Positions 1-12,098 of a stretch of 64,000 nucleotides of DNA are shown here, in pieces. The first letter of the stretch is position 1, and each line of letters opens with the position of its first letter. The stretch comes from Pratylenchus scribneri. Lineage: Eukaryota > Nematoda > Chromadorea > Rhabditida > Pratylenchidae. Under the pieces are notes generated by a model. The model had not been told where the DNA came from and did not search any database. It worked only from the letters and a program-made list of their open reading frames with translations. The stretch is taken from assembly GCA_030063045.1 (NCBI GenBank), contig JAQSEB010000008.1, forward strand, positions 2,046,001 to 2,110,000, given 5' to 3'. Made by a program: the position numbers and the translations under genes.

Positions 1-222
1 GTGAATCCATCCTCCAAACTGTGCATTCCAATATTCACAATTATTCAATTTGGCCATCAACAATTCAATTCGATTTGATCCATCCATCCAGTGATGGCCA
101 ATTCCCCACCAATGATCCATCCATTCCCCCAATAAATCCAATCCATTTGCCCCAATCCAGGCAGTCCATTCATTCATCCTCATTCCTTCCCCATCCAACA
201 ATTAGCGTGTCCGGCGGCCGGG

Positions 223-1529
223 ATGACCTTGGTGGATTTGGTGAAGAAGGGGAAAATTTTGTGGAGAATTGGAAGAGCAGCCGGCAATGTATTCTATTCA
301 ACAGAAAGACAAAAAAAGGCGGCAAATGTAAATTTGGAGGAAGGAAACAAAATTAAGGGGGAAGGAATATATTTTATGGAACAATTTTTTGTTTGTTTGG
401 GTCGACTCCAGTTGAAAGCTTGAAAGGATTGTAATTGGGTTTCTAAGTTCATTCCAGAAGGATTGCAATTGTAATTCTTTCTGGAAAATTATAATCATGT
501 TTCATTCGAGAAGGATTATAATTGTTTTCTCTTCTCATCAGCCAATTTTTTGCCCCCCCCCCTCCTCCCGATTCGTTAAATGGGAAAATTGGAGTTGCGC
601 AATATGGATGGTCGAGAATTTGAGCGGAAATTGGCGGATGATTGGGCAAAATTGGGGCCAGCAAAAATGACAAAATGAAAGTAAAGAAGGGAAGAAAGGA
701 ATGAAGGAATTGATGATGATGGTTGAATGGATTGGGGCAATGTTGTTTTGGAGCCATCAATTTGAGGACATAAAATGGAAACAAAAAAATTCACATTTAA
801 TTTCTTCCTGGGAAATTGGTTTTTTATGGGTGACTAATAATTTTTGGCATATTAAAATGGCCCAATAGCCTTCTCAATTTGATCATTTCTTTCAATTGAA
901 TACATTCAATCAATGTTCGACACAATTTCTATCGTTTTTTGTCTTTTTTATTGTTCCATTTTTTCCTTTTCATCGGTTTTTCCAGCAACATCCAAACCAA
1001 TTGCATTTGAATCCACCGAGAAAAGCTGTAAGCTTTTTTTTTAAAAAATTATTATTTTTTCTGCTAAAAATTTAGTAATTGAAAAAATGATATTTTCATC
1101 GCCTGAAGAGGATTTGTCATTGGTTTTTCCAGCAACAACCAAACCAAACACAATTGAATCCATGGAGAAAAGCAGCAAGCTTTTTGATAATTTTTAAAAT
1201 TTAGTAACTAAACAATTGATAGTTTCATGGCCTGAAGAGAATTTGTGGCCCAGGGAAATTCCTAAACAAAAATGGACCAAATTTTTTGAGAAGGAATCGA
1301 AAGGAGGTGGTTGGCATTGGTACACCTGCTATCCTCATTAATTTGTCATTTTGTAGGAATAATTGCTTGGTTATTTGGTGCAATCATTCTTGTCCTCATT
1401 TTGGCCTCTTTGGTTGCCATTTTCCTCTACAATAAAGCAAAGGCGGCGAGTGGGACAAAATATGATGGAAGACGGTCAAAAAGAAGGGGCACTTTGCATA
1501 TTTTGCCAAAAGAAAGCATAACACTTTGA
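223..1529 (+). CDS. candidate small single-pass membrane protein (exon structure uncertain)
   Basis: Two stretches look coding. At 223 an ATG opens MTLVDLVKKGKILWRIGR..., a basic segment that reaches a possible donor (AAT|gtaaat) near 327. At about 1357, after a tttgtag acceptor, comes a hydrophobic segment (IIAWLFGAIILVLILASLV) followed by a Lys/Arg-rich tail ending TLHILPKESITL and a stop at 1529. Together they would make a short protein with one membrane span and a basic cytoplasmic tail. I do not recognise a family. The phases of the two obvious splice sites do not match, so either another small exon lies between them or they are separate. The membrane exon is the better supported half. 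Confidence 0.3.
960..1255. repeat. imperfect tandem duplication, two copies of about 140 bases
   Basis: The block starting near 975 (ggtttttccagcaacatcc, then GAGAAAAGC...AAGCTTTTT and CCTGAAGAG) recurs from about 1120 with substitutions. Both copies contain an acceptor-like tttttccag followed by about 45 bases, and the first ends in a donor-like gtaagc. The unit may therefore include a duplicated small exon of the neighbouring candidate gene. Confidence 0.6.
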
Positions 1530-1540
1530 TTTGAATTTAA

Positions 1541-1940
1541 TGCACGACCAAATTCTTTAAAATTTTCCATAAATAAATTGATGAGTGAATTCCCAAAAAA
1601 AGATCATCATAGAACAATGCCTTAAGGGCACATTGAATGCCACTCCTTGATTAAGGAAAGGAGAGAGTACGGTAGCAGCAGATCGCTCATCAAAAATGCC
1701 TTGAGGGCACAACATCTATTCTTTGCTTCCATTTCCCTCAAATGAGGCCACCAATTTTTTACGCACTCATAACTCGCTTCATTTTCAACCGATTTTAATG
1801 GTTTTGGTATGGTTTGATAGAGCAGAAAATTCCCTAATGGTTTTGAAACAATTTGAATTTATCAATTTTATGCACGACCAAATTCTTTACAATATTTGAT
1901 AAGTGAATTCATTCAAAGAAAAAGATCATCATATTTTAGC
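1541..1940. repeat. dispersed local duplication in intergenic DNA
   Basis: The phrase ATGCACGACCAAATTCTTTA followed by GTGAATTC and AAAGATCATCATA occurs at about 1541-1610 and again at about 1871-1935. A second pair (GCCTTAAGGGCACA and GCCTTGAGGGCACA) lies near 1619 and 1700. Otherwise I see no gene between 1530 and 2019. Confidence 0.5.
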
Positions 1941-2019
1941 AAAAAAAAAGGAAAAGAGATCAACAATTTTAATAAATATCATTCATAAATAAAATAGGCA
2001 GTGATGAGAAAAAATGTTA

Positions 2020-5000
2020 TTAATCCTTGTAATCGGCAAATTCTTTCAAAAATTGAGCATCGTTCAAGAAATCGCGAACCCTTTCCACATTGAGTAATTT
2101 GTTGAACATTTCCAAAATTGATTCACGCCGTTTTCTGAACAAATGTGGAAGATCGAAAAGTTTCTTGGAAAGATAATGCAGCCAAAGGAGATTTGTTTTC
2201 GGATTGAATTGCACCCAATTGTTGCTAAATGAATATAAATTTATCAAATTGTAATTTTGAATAAATTTCTCCTTACCAATTTTCATTTCGCATTAATCTG
2301 TAAATATCGAATTGATAGTCGCCATCCTTCTCGTCCTCGCCTCTCCCTTTGAAAAGGTCCTCCTCCTCGGAAAGGTCAATGTAAACACCCAAACCATCTA
2401 AAAATAAAAATTATGCCAAAATAAGAAATGATGAACCTTTCCGAATCCTCGAATTTGTAAAATCGATTATTGAGGCCCGAACCCCAAAAGACTTTATGTT
2501 GACATCCGCCCCATCGTAAATGTATCTTTAAATTTTAAAAAACTAAAATAAGAGTAAAATTCAAACTTTATAATTTCGCGTTCGTCGCATTTATCGATGA
2601 GAACATTTCCAATGTGCAGGTCGCGGTGCTCGAATTCGAGTGCCTCCTCCGCGATGGCCAATGAATAGGCAATTTGATAAAAAATTGAATATGATTCCTT
2701 TTGTTTTCGAATCTATAAAATTAATTTATTTTTAAATATAATTTGTGGTAATATTCCAACCTTGAAGGATTCCAAATCGATTCCACCATTGGAAAGGGCA
2801 AACAATAGAAAATGTTGATCATCAGTGGCATATTCACTAAAATTTATTATTAAATTAAGGCAAAATTATTTAGGTGAGATACGTTGGTCGTTCATTTTCG
2901 GCAAGTGATGGTTTCTGAATTTGGTATGAATCCCATGCATTGAGTAGTGGTTCAGGATAAAATCCTAAAATCAATTTTAATATAAATAAATTGATGGTCA
3001 TACAATAACCTTTGACTACAGCACAATGGATTAGGCGGATGAAACCGCTGGTGACGAATCCATTCAGCGGTGTTTGGGCCTCATCCGACAATTTCGATAA
3101 TTCCCTTGTGATCGATAATTCATTGTATGTTGAGGTTGGCGGCTTCAAATAATCACCATTGACTATTTTGTTGCATTCTTCCGGTGTCACGGCAAAAGGA
3201 ATTACCTTTAATTTTTAATATTATTTTGCATTTTAATTGCCTATAAATTAACCTTCAATGCACATTCTTCGCCATTAATTGAAATTTTGAATACTTCGCC
3301 GTAAGTGCCTTCGCCCAATTTCGAGCAATTTTCAAGCGATCTAAATTGAATAAATATTGCAAAAATAATCTCAAAAAAATCAAACGTTGAAGACGCAAAT
3401 TCCTGCCAATTGATCACATTTCCCTGTTCGCACAATTCAAGTAGTTTTTGTAGCACTATAGATTGTTCTGTTTCCGCAACAATTTCATCAATTTTGTTGT
3501 CATCTTCCATCTCATCATCCTCCTCCTCCTCCTCTTCATTGAAGATGTGGCTTTTGGACACTTTGATTTGTTCTGTTCCTGTATCAATTTCCTCATTGAC
3601 ATTGATGGTTGAAGTTTGGCTGCCACTATCAATTTGAAATTGTTGTGTTTTGATGGTTGAAGTTTGGCTGCCACTATCAATTTGAAATTGTTGTGTTTTG
3701 ATGGTTGAAGTTTGGCTGCCACTATCAATTTGATATTTTTGTGTTTCTTCAAAAATTTCTTCATTGACAGAAATGTTTTTGGGCCCTTGAATTTGCTCTG
3801 TTTCTTCAACAATTTCCTCAATGACCGAAATGTTTTTTGGCACTTGAATTTGCTCTGTTTCTTCAACAATTTCCTCAATGACCGAGTTTTTGGGCCCTTG
3901 AATTTGCTCTGTTTCTTCAACAATTTCCTCAATGACCGAAATGTTTTTGGGCCCTTGAATTTGCTCTGTTTCTTCAACAATTTCCTCAATGACCGAAATG
4001 TTTTTTGGCACTTGAATTTGCTCTGTTTCTTCAACAATTTCCTCATTGATATTGATGGTTGAAGTTTGGCTGCCACTACCACTATCAATTTGAATTTGCT
4101 CCATTTCTTCAACAATTGAATTTTGAAGATCCATTTTGAGTGTTTCTTCAAAAATTTCCTCATTGACCGAAATGTCTTTGGATACATTGACAGCCGCCTC
4201 CTTTTCATCAATAATTGGAATTTGGTTTGGTACTTGAATTTGTTCTGTTTCTTCCACAATTGAATTTTGAAGATCCATTTTGATGTTTTGTGTTTCTTCA
4301 AACATTTCCTCATTGACCGAAATGTTTTTGGCCATTTGAATTTGCTCCGTTTCTTCCACGATTGAATTTTGAAGATGCATTTTGACATTTTCCGTTTCAT
4401 CAACAATTTCCTCATTGATCCTCGAAATGTGGCCACTACTGCAAGGCATTTGAATTTCCTCTTCGTCGGTTTCTTCGACAATTGAATTTTGAAGATCCAT
4501 TTTGATGTCTTCAGTTTCATTGACAATTTCATTGGTCAAAGGTGGGCTGATGGCCAATTTGTTGGATGATTTCGGTTCATCTTTCTCATCATTTAATAGC
4601 TTTGGCCTCTTCCTTTTTCTTCTGATGACATATTGATCTTTGATTCTAGGAACCACCTCTTTCATCAATTCAAAGTCTTCAATTTCACCAAACTAAAAAT
4701 TTAATAATTAATTTTAAATTTATTATTTTAATTCAAACCATTGTCTCAATTTGTTTAACTTCTTCAACATTTTCTTCTTTGGCAGGTTGTTTCTTTTTCG
4801 ATGATGGCTGCTTCCTCCTTTTCTTCTTTTGAACGCTCAATGATTCTCTGTTCTCAATTGCCTCCAATTTGCGTTTTTTCGGTGTCGCAACAACAAATTC
4901 ATTTGAAAGATCAAAATTGTAGGCAAATGCTTTCTAAATTTTAAATTAATTTAACATTATTAATGTATTAAAATTTACTTTAATTCGGATATCATCATAA

Positions 5001-5101
5001 TTGATGCTTTGCCCTTCATATGTCAAGCCGGCTTTTCGACGGGTTCGACATTTATTATTGCGAGTTATTCGTTTTTTTGCCGCTCTTCCTTCCTTCACCA
5101 T
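2020..5101 (-). CDS. haspin-family serine/threonine protein kinase (histone H3 Thr3 kinase)
   Basis: Multi-exon gene read leftwards; the first exons are about 5101-4979 and 4933-4739, then a large exon from 4692. Order of parts: a basic N-terminus (MVKEGRAAKKRITRNNK), a second Lys-rich exon, a long acidic tandem-repeat region, then the kinase. Visible kinase features: glycine loop LGEGTYGEVF and ALKV lysine (about 3340-3255); the ELSKLSDE...TSGFIRLIHCAVVKG segment and AWDSYQ typical of haspins; catalytic loop EHRDLHIGNVLID (about 2600); a metal-binding motif IIDFT instead of DFG, matching the family's D(Y/F)T; and DGDYQFDIYRLMRNEN followed by NLLWLHYL. Haspin phosphorylates histone H3 Thr3 to recruit the chromosomal passenger complex at mitotic centromeres. 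The ATG at 5101 is the first in frame. It lies 404 bases downstream of the acyltransferase stop, on the same strand. Confidence 0.92.
3590..4060 (-). repeat. coding minisatellites in the haspin N-terminal region
   Basis: Read on the minus strand, about five units of 19 residues (EEIVEETEQIQVPKNISVI and variants, about 57 bases each) are followed by three units of about 16 residues (QFQIDSGSQTSTIKTQ, 48 bases). Further degenerate units (MDLQNSIVEETEQIQ) extend to about 4500. All keep frame; one unit lacks a residue. The region is acidic and rich in Ser/Thr/Gln and is probably disordered. Confidence 0.85.
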
Positions 5102-5504
5102 TGTTGAGTGTATTTTTGTGCTGCACACAATGTCTAATCAATCCTTCATAAATTATAATTAATGAAATGCAATAAATCAATAAATAAATATCAATATGAA
5201 TTAAAATCATATTCAAAATAAAACATTAAAAAATTAATATTTATATTTATCATTTTTATAAATACATCATATGTGGGTATATAAAAACAAATGGACAGAG
5301 AATATACCCAGATTGCAGATAGGTCAAAATTATTTGTTACAAAATTAGTAGATAAAACAATTATGGGAGGAGAATTAATGTTAAAGAAAGAAAAACAATA
5401 TCAATAATAAGAATGGGGAGGGGGGGGGGAACACATTTTGTTTTATGACAAACATTGATTTGAATCGATTAGAGGTTTGATGATGATGTTCTTTTTTGAA
5501 TTGA
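5102..5504. other. intergenic, haspin to acyltransferase
   Basis: A 400-base AT-rich gap between two minus-strand genes, with a 9-G run near 5418. It holds the acyltransferase 3' region and haspin upstream DNA. No other gene is visible. The spacing would allow, but does not prove, co-transcription. Confidence 0.6.
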
Positions 5505-7074
5505 TCATATAATGGCGAAGAGAGCGTAGATGAGAAGACGGATGCATGGGCGAAGCCACATATTGTAATGGAAATAGAAGAGAGCCAGCCAAACAAAATT
5601 GACCATGAAACATCGGAGATCAGAAACAATTATTGGGCGTCCATTGCCATTGAGCGGAGTTGAGCCTTCATTGTCCGTTTCGTTAATAAATTTCCCTGTC
5701 TTGTAGAAGTGAGTCAGAATATCATCCTAAAATATGAAATTAATGTTTTTTATGGCATTTTGCGAACCTTTTTCCTATATTGCTCATAAATCCATTTCTT
5801 GAATTTGCCGCTATCATTGCGCCATTCCGGATCCACTTTGTGAATTTTATAATGAACCGCGACCACCATTGATTCCTCGGAGGGCCATAAACCGAACAAA
5901 CATTTGCCGAAATGTGGAACAATTCCCTTGTGGTAGCCGAGTGTGCAATCCACAATATATTCTATTGGTGCATTTTGATGGTGAATTCTTTTTTGATTTT
6001 CATTCCCTGGGCCACAAATTTCCAGAACCGCATGTGCTGCCCCAATTCTGAATAAATTAATTAATTTAATAAACCACCGCCAGCCGCCAATTTACCTTGG
6101 ATGAGTTGTATGTCGAAATGGTTGAATTCCCTGCTTTTCGCAAAAATCCTTTTCGGCTTTCTCAACGAGGAAATAGCGAGAACCTTAAATTTATCGATTG
6201 ATTAATAAATTATCAATATTTCCAAACCTTCTGGATACATCACCACCTTCAAAAATAATTTGAAAATGATCAATTAAAATTTAATAAACCAACCCATCCA
6301 TAGTCGTATTCCCAATAATTGTCGGCCAAATGTTTCTTGAATCGGTTCAGGAGTTTCAATCGTTTTGCCTCTCCAATTCCACTTCCTTGGACAAAAAAAT
6401 TCCCATGTGCCGTCCACATCGCCCCAATTGGATTCCATTTCCAAATATTGAATATCACCCACATATACTGGAATTCAATTGAATTTATTGTACATTTAAA
6501 AAACTTACTTTAGAGGCCAAATCCCTTTTATTATGGAATGATGTCATCAAACAGAAATGATCGATTAATCCCAAATGATTGACCAGACAGAGCGCACGAC
6601 CATTGGCAATTTGGTTTATGTCATCGCCATATTCAACGACTTAAATTGTTTTTATTAAATATTTGATTTTTTAATAGCAAAACTAACCAGACAATCCACA
6701 ATATTTTGCCGCTGACACCCATGCATCATTGACCAAACGACATAATTCATGTTCAAGCCAATTAAACAATTGCATGCTTTAATATTGTTCATATTTAATG
6801 TGGAAATAACTTAATTAAACCTGAATAATTTGATTGGATAAAGGAAGATGAACAGAGTTCCCAAGCAGGCAATCGGGACAGCAATAACATTCATGAAACC
6901 GAAGAACAATGCGGTCACAAGAGCAGTCCATTTTCGTGCATCGAGCAATGTTTTTCCGTTGTCGTCATTTTCTTGTCCATTTTGCATTTTTGTAGGTGGT
7001 CCATGTCCATTGCTTCGTTGACTCATTTCATGAAATGTCGCAGCTCTGTGCTGGTCGGCGAATTCGGGAACCAT
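5505..7074 (-). CDS. LPGAT1: LPGAT1-type lysophospholipid acyltransferase (PlsC/AGPAT superfamily)
   Basis: Seven or so exons join cleanly: 7074-6821 (MVPEFADQ... with membrane segment ALVTALFFGFMNVIAVPIA), then SMQLFNWLEHELCRLV, then the catalytic exon VNHLGLIDHFCLMTSF (the HX4D motif), then YMWVIFNIWKWNPIG...HGNFFVQGSG, then VVMYPEG|SRYFLVEKAE (block III, F/Y-PEG), then a long exon ending YEQYRKK, and a last exon DDILTHFYKTGKF with a C-terminal membrane segment (WLALFYFHYNMWLRP), stop at 5505. Family enzymes sit in the ER membrane and transfer acyl-CoA fatty acids to lysophospholipids. The region after HX4D (MW, HG-FF, QG, LKKHL-like, PEG, PR.GA) follows LPGAT1 more closely than LCLAT1. The start is the only in-frame ATG before the membrane segment. 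Confidence 0.88.
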
Positions 7075-8304
7075 TTACCGGTTTGATGGTTATTGTTTTA
7101 CCCAATTATTTTCTAAAATAAAAAAAAATCTAATATTGTTATGTTATTTGATGACTGATGAGATGATGATAAATAAATTTGCATAGAATTATTTGCATAG
7201 AATTAAATAAATTTTCATAGGAATTAGATGGTTGGATGTAATTTAAATTTGTCAAATCGTTAATGATTTAATTTGCTATGATATGAGTCTATGACTGATA
7301 TTGAACATTAAACGGTTCAAGTTCAGAGATCTTAATAGAAGAGAAGATCTAAATTTGAAACCCCCGAATAACAAAAAAAATCTACTGAGTCAATAAAGGA
7401 AATTTTGTTTGTTTCGGGGTTAATAAAAGAGACTAGATTTTTATCGGATCGTTGATGCGGCGTCCGTTGCATTGCCCGCGCGTTGCGTAGCGACATCGCA
7501 TCGCATTCGCATCGCTCGCATCTTTCTTTTTTTCTTTTCTTTCATGATTATATTAAAATTATTTCATACATGAAATAAAACAAGACTTAGAATAAATACG
7601 GTAATGGAACGATTCATAGAGGCATAGATTTTAGCCTTACCAATAGTTCAGTGAAAGACCAAAATGCTTTTAATGATTTGGTGTTTTTTTTTTAAATTTA
7701 CTTTAAGGTTTTAAATATATCGCTTTCCCAGTTTAATTGATTCCTCATTCGGCTATGGGTTATATAAAAATTGTCGTGACTAGTGATTGAAATGGGGACA
7801 AATGACGGACGTGTAAAAGCCGTTGGAATGAAATCATCTATTTGGTTTGAGCTAACAAATGGGCGGAAATAATAGATAAGGTTGAAAGGGAATGAATTCG
7901 ATTGAAGGCTATGGCTGGTTTTATTTAATCATTGCTTTGTTATTAATTATGGGTGAAGAAGGAAGAAGCTATAATACGAAGCTAACATGAAAAGCAATGA
8001 AAATGGATGGAAGAGGAATATTGAATGAATGAATATTACAAAATTTCATCTGAATTAGTAATAAAATGGCTAATGGAGGGGAATGGTCCCGTGAATATGT
8101 GGGAATGAAAGCTATTGAATTTAATATTTATTAGTCAGCTGCCAGTGCCAGTCCCATCTAGAGAGACCAAAGATTTAACAAGGTAAAAATTCAATTAATA
8201 TCACATCTCGAGGAAATATAAATTAATTTTATTATTAACAAAAAACCCTGACTGACTGATGTGACGATTTAAAGCTTAATAAAAATTGCAATATAATTTT
8301 GAAT
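7075..8304. other. intergenic, AT-rich with one GC-rich patch
   Basis: About 1.2 kb without a convincing gene. It contains the acyltransferase upstream region and a short CG-rich stretch at about 7448-7522 (gcggcgtccg, cccgcgcgttgcg, then repeated gcatcgc) that stands out from the AT-rich surroundings. Confidence 0.6.
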
Positions 8305-11300
8305 TCAATCTCCACTTTCACTGATTCCTCTCCCAATTTCCATTCCTCCTTTTCCTTCTCCTCTCCTCATCATCATCATCCTCCTCATTCTCCTTGGACT
8401 TGCATTCTCGAAAATATATCGCCTTCTTCTTTCGGCTCCCCCGTCAGCTTCTCCCGACTCCACAATGGTCGAGGACGGCGTGACATGTTCACTTTGGACT
8501 CGCCTCAAATTTATTCTGCTTCTGGCCATTGAATTTGGAGGACATCCAAATTGTCGTTCACCTCCTCCTGAAATTCATCCAAACCATTATTCTTTTCATT
8601 TGAATGAACCTCTTCTCGTGTAAATTCTTTGCACTTTCCTCAAATTTCTATTCCCCCTTTGCTGAGCCTCCCATCTTAATGTTTTGGCCATCATTTCCCC
8701 GGCTGGTGGAACGGTTAAAGAGGAAATTGTCGCCGCCCTTCTTCTCCCACTCGGACAATCCTCTTCCTGTTTCCTACAGCCGTCTCCACCAAATACTGTA
8801 CCCTTTCGTGAGGGAGGTGCCGTATTCAGAATGCCCAATGTTGGCCGAAATGAGTCGAATGTTCCCATCGTGTGGGCCCGGGACAATTTGTGGGTCGGAA
8901 ATGAAAAATTTGGGAAGAATCGACGGCCCAAATTCGTGTTTTCCGGCTCCAGCATTGCCCCGATTTGATCCTCTTGATCATCTGGGAAAATTGGAAGTGC
9001 CAAAGCCAATAACTGAAAATGTGTTTGAGGAATTTGAATAGAATTTTGGACAATTTTGGACTTGGATGCTGGGTCCAAGAGATTTGAAGATAAAATAACC
9101 CTGCTTTTGGCCATCATTTCGACAATGATTTACACATTCCAAATATTCTTCCTGCAAAAATCAAACATTTTGAAATTACCAAATTACCCACCATCTCCAT
9201 AAAAAGGCAATGAATTCGCATATAAATCTAAGTGATGGAATAGAGGGATTAAATATTGGATAATGAAAGAGGATTACGGTTGAATTGACAACGCTGAGAA
9301 GGGCTAATCCAAAGAGGAAGACAATGGCCAAAATGGGGGAATATTGCAAATTGCTGGGCATAACATCACCCAATCCAATAGTCGTAATCGAAAAGAAACT
9401 TTGGCCAGAAAATGTGTAAATTATGGTTGGAATGGACTAACGCAAAATAGAATGCATCTCCAAAGGACAATTTCCTGTCTCCGCCGGTTTCATCCCAATC
9501 AAAATTGCTTACAAAGAAAGAAACAAACGAAAAATAAATTGAGACAATTATTATTGCCAAGGAGAGTGGGAATTCAGAGGCAACGATCCGCCGATTATAA
9601 TTTTCCTCGATTGATTCATTGCATTGATCAAACATTTCCAAATCTTTTGTTCCTTTGGATTCTGAGAAGCCATCTTCAGAATGATTTATGCTCTTCAAAA
9701 TATGAATGGCCAAAAGATGTAACCAATTCCTTTTTTTGATAATGGGGAATTTTGATTCAATCAAAAAACATTTACTTGCATTTTTGGCTTCCCTGTTCAT
9801 AGATAAAAGTGAAGAATCGAAGCATTAATTGACCCTAAATGAAATTCGATTGGATTTCCTTTAAATGGATGAACCAAATCACTGAGCACAACCAAAGTCA
9901 ATGGAATGCCGAATATCGCATAAAAGATGGAGGCCTTTTTATTTGTTGGGGGAATGCATAAATGGAGGAGGGAAGAAAAACTCACAATTTTGCCCAAAGG
10001 AGTTTGACAGGCAATTGTACCGTATCCTTTAATAGAGGGGAGGAGGGGGGGATTGGCTTCTGGTAATGGAATAATTAAAGGATGAACCGATGGTGGTGAA
10101 AAGTGTCATAGCTGAGGAGATGGGATATGGGAATGGGAATTGAAATTGATGGATGAATATTGGAACCAACCGTAGAAGACGGAGGAGCCAAAATACCAGC
10201 TGAGAACCTTTTTCATATCCAATGTTTCGTATTTGTGAAAAACGGAACCAATATATTTGTCTTCGATCTACGGATGGGAGAAAGAATATTCCTAAATATG
10301 CAAATATAAAAACCTCACCTTCAACATTTCCAAATAATATTGTCTAATGAAAGGGAAAAAGCATTAATGGATTTTGGATTGAAAGAAGGAGGGAATTTAG
10401 ATTAAAGAGGGAATTTGTTTTTCTCGATCAAAAACCCAATAATTTATTGTTTCTCTTCTCCTTGTGCCTCACTCACTTTATTAACAATTTCAATTGCCCA
10501 TGCTGCTCAAAAGTGGTATTGGCATTCAAAGTGTCGTTGATTTTCTATTCATCAAATTTATTTTCATTAAAAATTTCCTTACAAAAGCCAGCATGGAAAT
10601 TGAACGATCTAAAAGTCGGCTGGTCTTCTTCATATTCTGAATTTCATTTTCTCGTTCGATTGCCTCAAACATTAGACCACCAAATATTGAATAAACTGCC
10701 AAAAGTCCAATCAACACAAAATGGCGAATGCCAAATTTATTGTGAAATCTAATGGAAGGGAAGATGGCCTGAAACTTAGAAGAATGGGGTTGGAGAAACC
10801 TGGCCAAATGTTGGAAAATTGTTGAACTTTTGTGTTCCACTCCTTTCCCAATTTGACCCTTTTCTATTCCACCAAATGTTTCCAAATGAAATTTTGGCAT
10901 ACCAAACATCATTACCGGCTCGCTGGCTTTCGATGGGCATTTTTCAAATGCCATTGGGGAAATTGTCATTAATTCGCCGATTCTCTGCAATTATAAGGAC
11001 ATGCGATTGTAATTTCTAAATTATAATTTCAATTACGATTGTAAATTCTAAGTTGTAATTGCGATTGTAATTGTAAATTCTAAGTTGTAATTGCGATTGT
11101 AATTGTAAATTCTAAGTTGTAATTGCGATTGTAATTGTAAATTCTAAGTTGTAATTGCGATTGTAATTGTAAATTCTAAGTTGTAATTGCGATTGTAATT
11201 GTAATTTCTAAGTTCATCTGGACAATTCTTTTCTACCTTCAAGGATTTCAATCGTCCACTCAATTCTTCCTCTGGCTCTTTCTCAGAATCAATCATTGGC

Positions 11301-11503
11301 CCTTTTCCCGTATTTCCATTGTGAATCCTCTCATCTCCAATTCCTTCAGGCAATTCCTTTTTCAAATTGTCTTTTGAATGTTGTTCATTTCTTTGCTTTT
11401 TCTCATTAATTTCATCCTCCAAAATGAAGCCATCATTATGTTTTCCACCAATTTGTTGTTCAATTGTTGGCTTTTCCTCATCATCAATAGTATCGAGTCC
11501 CAT
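8305..11503 (-). CDS. two-pore domain potassium channel (TWK/K2P family)
   Basis: Read leftwards. An acidic/basic cytoplasmic N-terminus from ATG 11503 is followed, after an intron with a 32-base repeat array, by the exon with TM1 (RHFVLIGLLAVYSIFGGLMF). The first pore is split by an intron: AMTLFTTIG (about 10115) joins YGTIACQTPLGK (about 10035), giving a TTIGYG filter. Then FYAIFGIPLTLVVLSDL (TM2), a third segment near 9700-9500, and the second pore FSITTIGLGDVMPSN (about 9385), followed by TM4 (AIVFLFGLALLSVVNST). After TM4, MEEYLECVNHCRNDGQKQG resembles worm K2P tails. The GYG then GLG filter pair is normal for K2Ps. The C-terminal tail from 9050 down to 8596 or 8305 is open in several frames and its splicing is unresolved. 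The channel would carry background K+ current at the plasma membrane. Confidence 0.85.
11017..11215. repeat. 32-base tandem array in a K2P intron
   Basis: About five near-perfect units of 32 bases (GTAATTGCGATTGTAATTG, then TAAATTCTAAGTT) lie between the N-terminal and TM1 exons of the channel gene. Related single copies occur at about 35578-35625 and, more diverged, at 425-500. Confidence 0.85.
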
Positions 11504-12098
11504 CAAATTATTTTGTTAAAAAAGGAATTATTCTTGAGTAATCCGCAAATTGACAATGACACGATTTGACCTTCCCTTTTTATCAGTTTATCACCACCAA
11601 CAGAAGCATTCATCAGAGGCAAAATCATAAGCCAATTTGTTGGCCACCAATTCATTCCTTATCGATGAACCCCAACCATATACATAAATACAACATGGGG
11701 GTGAATGTTCTTTTCAAATTCAAAAGAATGAATGAATGGATTGTGTGGTTGCAAAGTGATAAGATGGCCATAAAAAGAGGCATAATAATAGAATGTTTGG
11801 GATGAGTCAAAACTGATAGATGCCCCACCGTAAATAAAAGAATTTAAAATATTTACATTGTTCAAAAAGATTATGTGGATGATCAAAAGTCGTTCAAAAG
11901 AAGCAGATTGAAGAATAAATAACGGTTTTAATGGTTATTGCATTGTATATGTTTATCGTCATCAATTTTATTTAAATTAAAATAAAATCAAATTCTGGTT
12001 GATGATTTAAATAAAACAAAAATAGATTGAATTGATTGAGTATGATGTCTCTTTTTCTTATCATTTCGCATTATTTCCTCCTTCTTTATATTTCCAAT
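11504..12098. other. intergenic between CSN3 and the K+ channel
   Basis: About 600 AT-rich bases upstream of the channel gene and downstream of CSN3. It would hold the channel promoter. Short open frames here lack codon bias or homology and I see no gene. Confidence 0.5.

Noticed and set aside
3410..4062. Plus-strand open frames rich in FFNNFLNDRNVF-type repeats
   Set aside because: They are the reverse complement of the haspin repeats. The minus-strand frame leads into a complete kinase domain, so the plus-strand frames are shadows.
7448..7522. tRNA or rRNA fragment
   Set aside because: No cloverleaf pairing, no T-loop motif and no recognisable rRNA core sequence. I found no convincing tRNA gene anywhere in the window.
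8604..9041. Plus-strand open frames of 94-145 codons
   Set aside because: They lie opposite the C-terminal tail exons of the K+ channel gene, have no splice partners and no recognisable motif.
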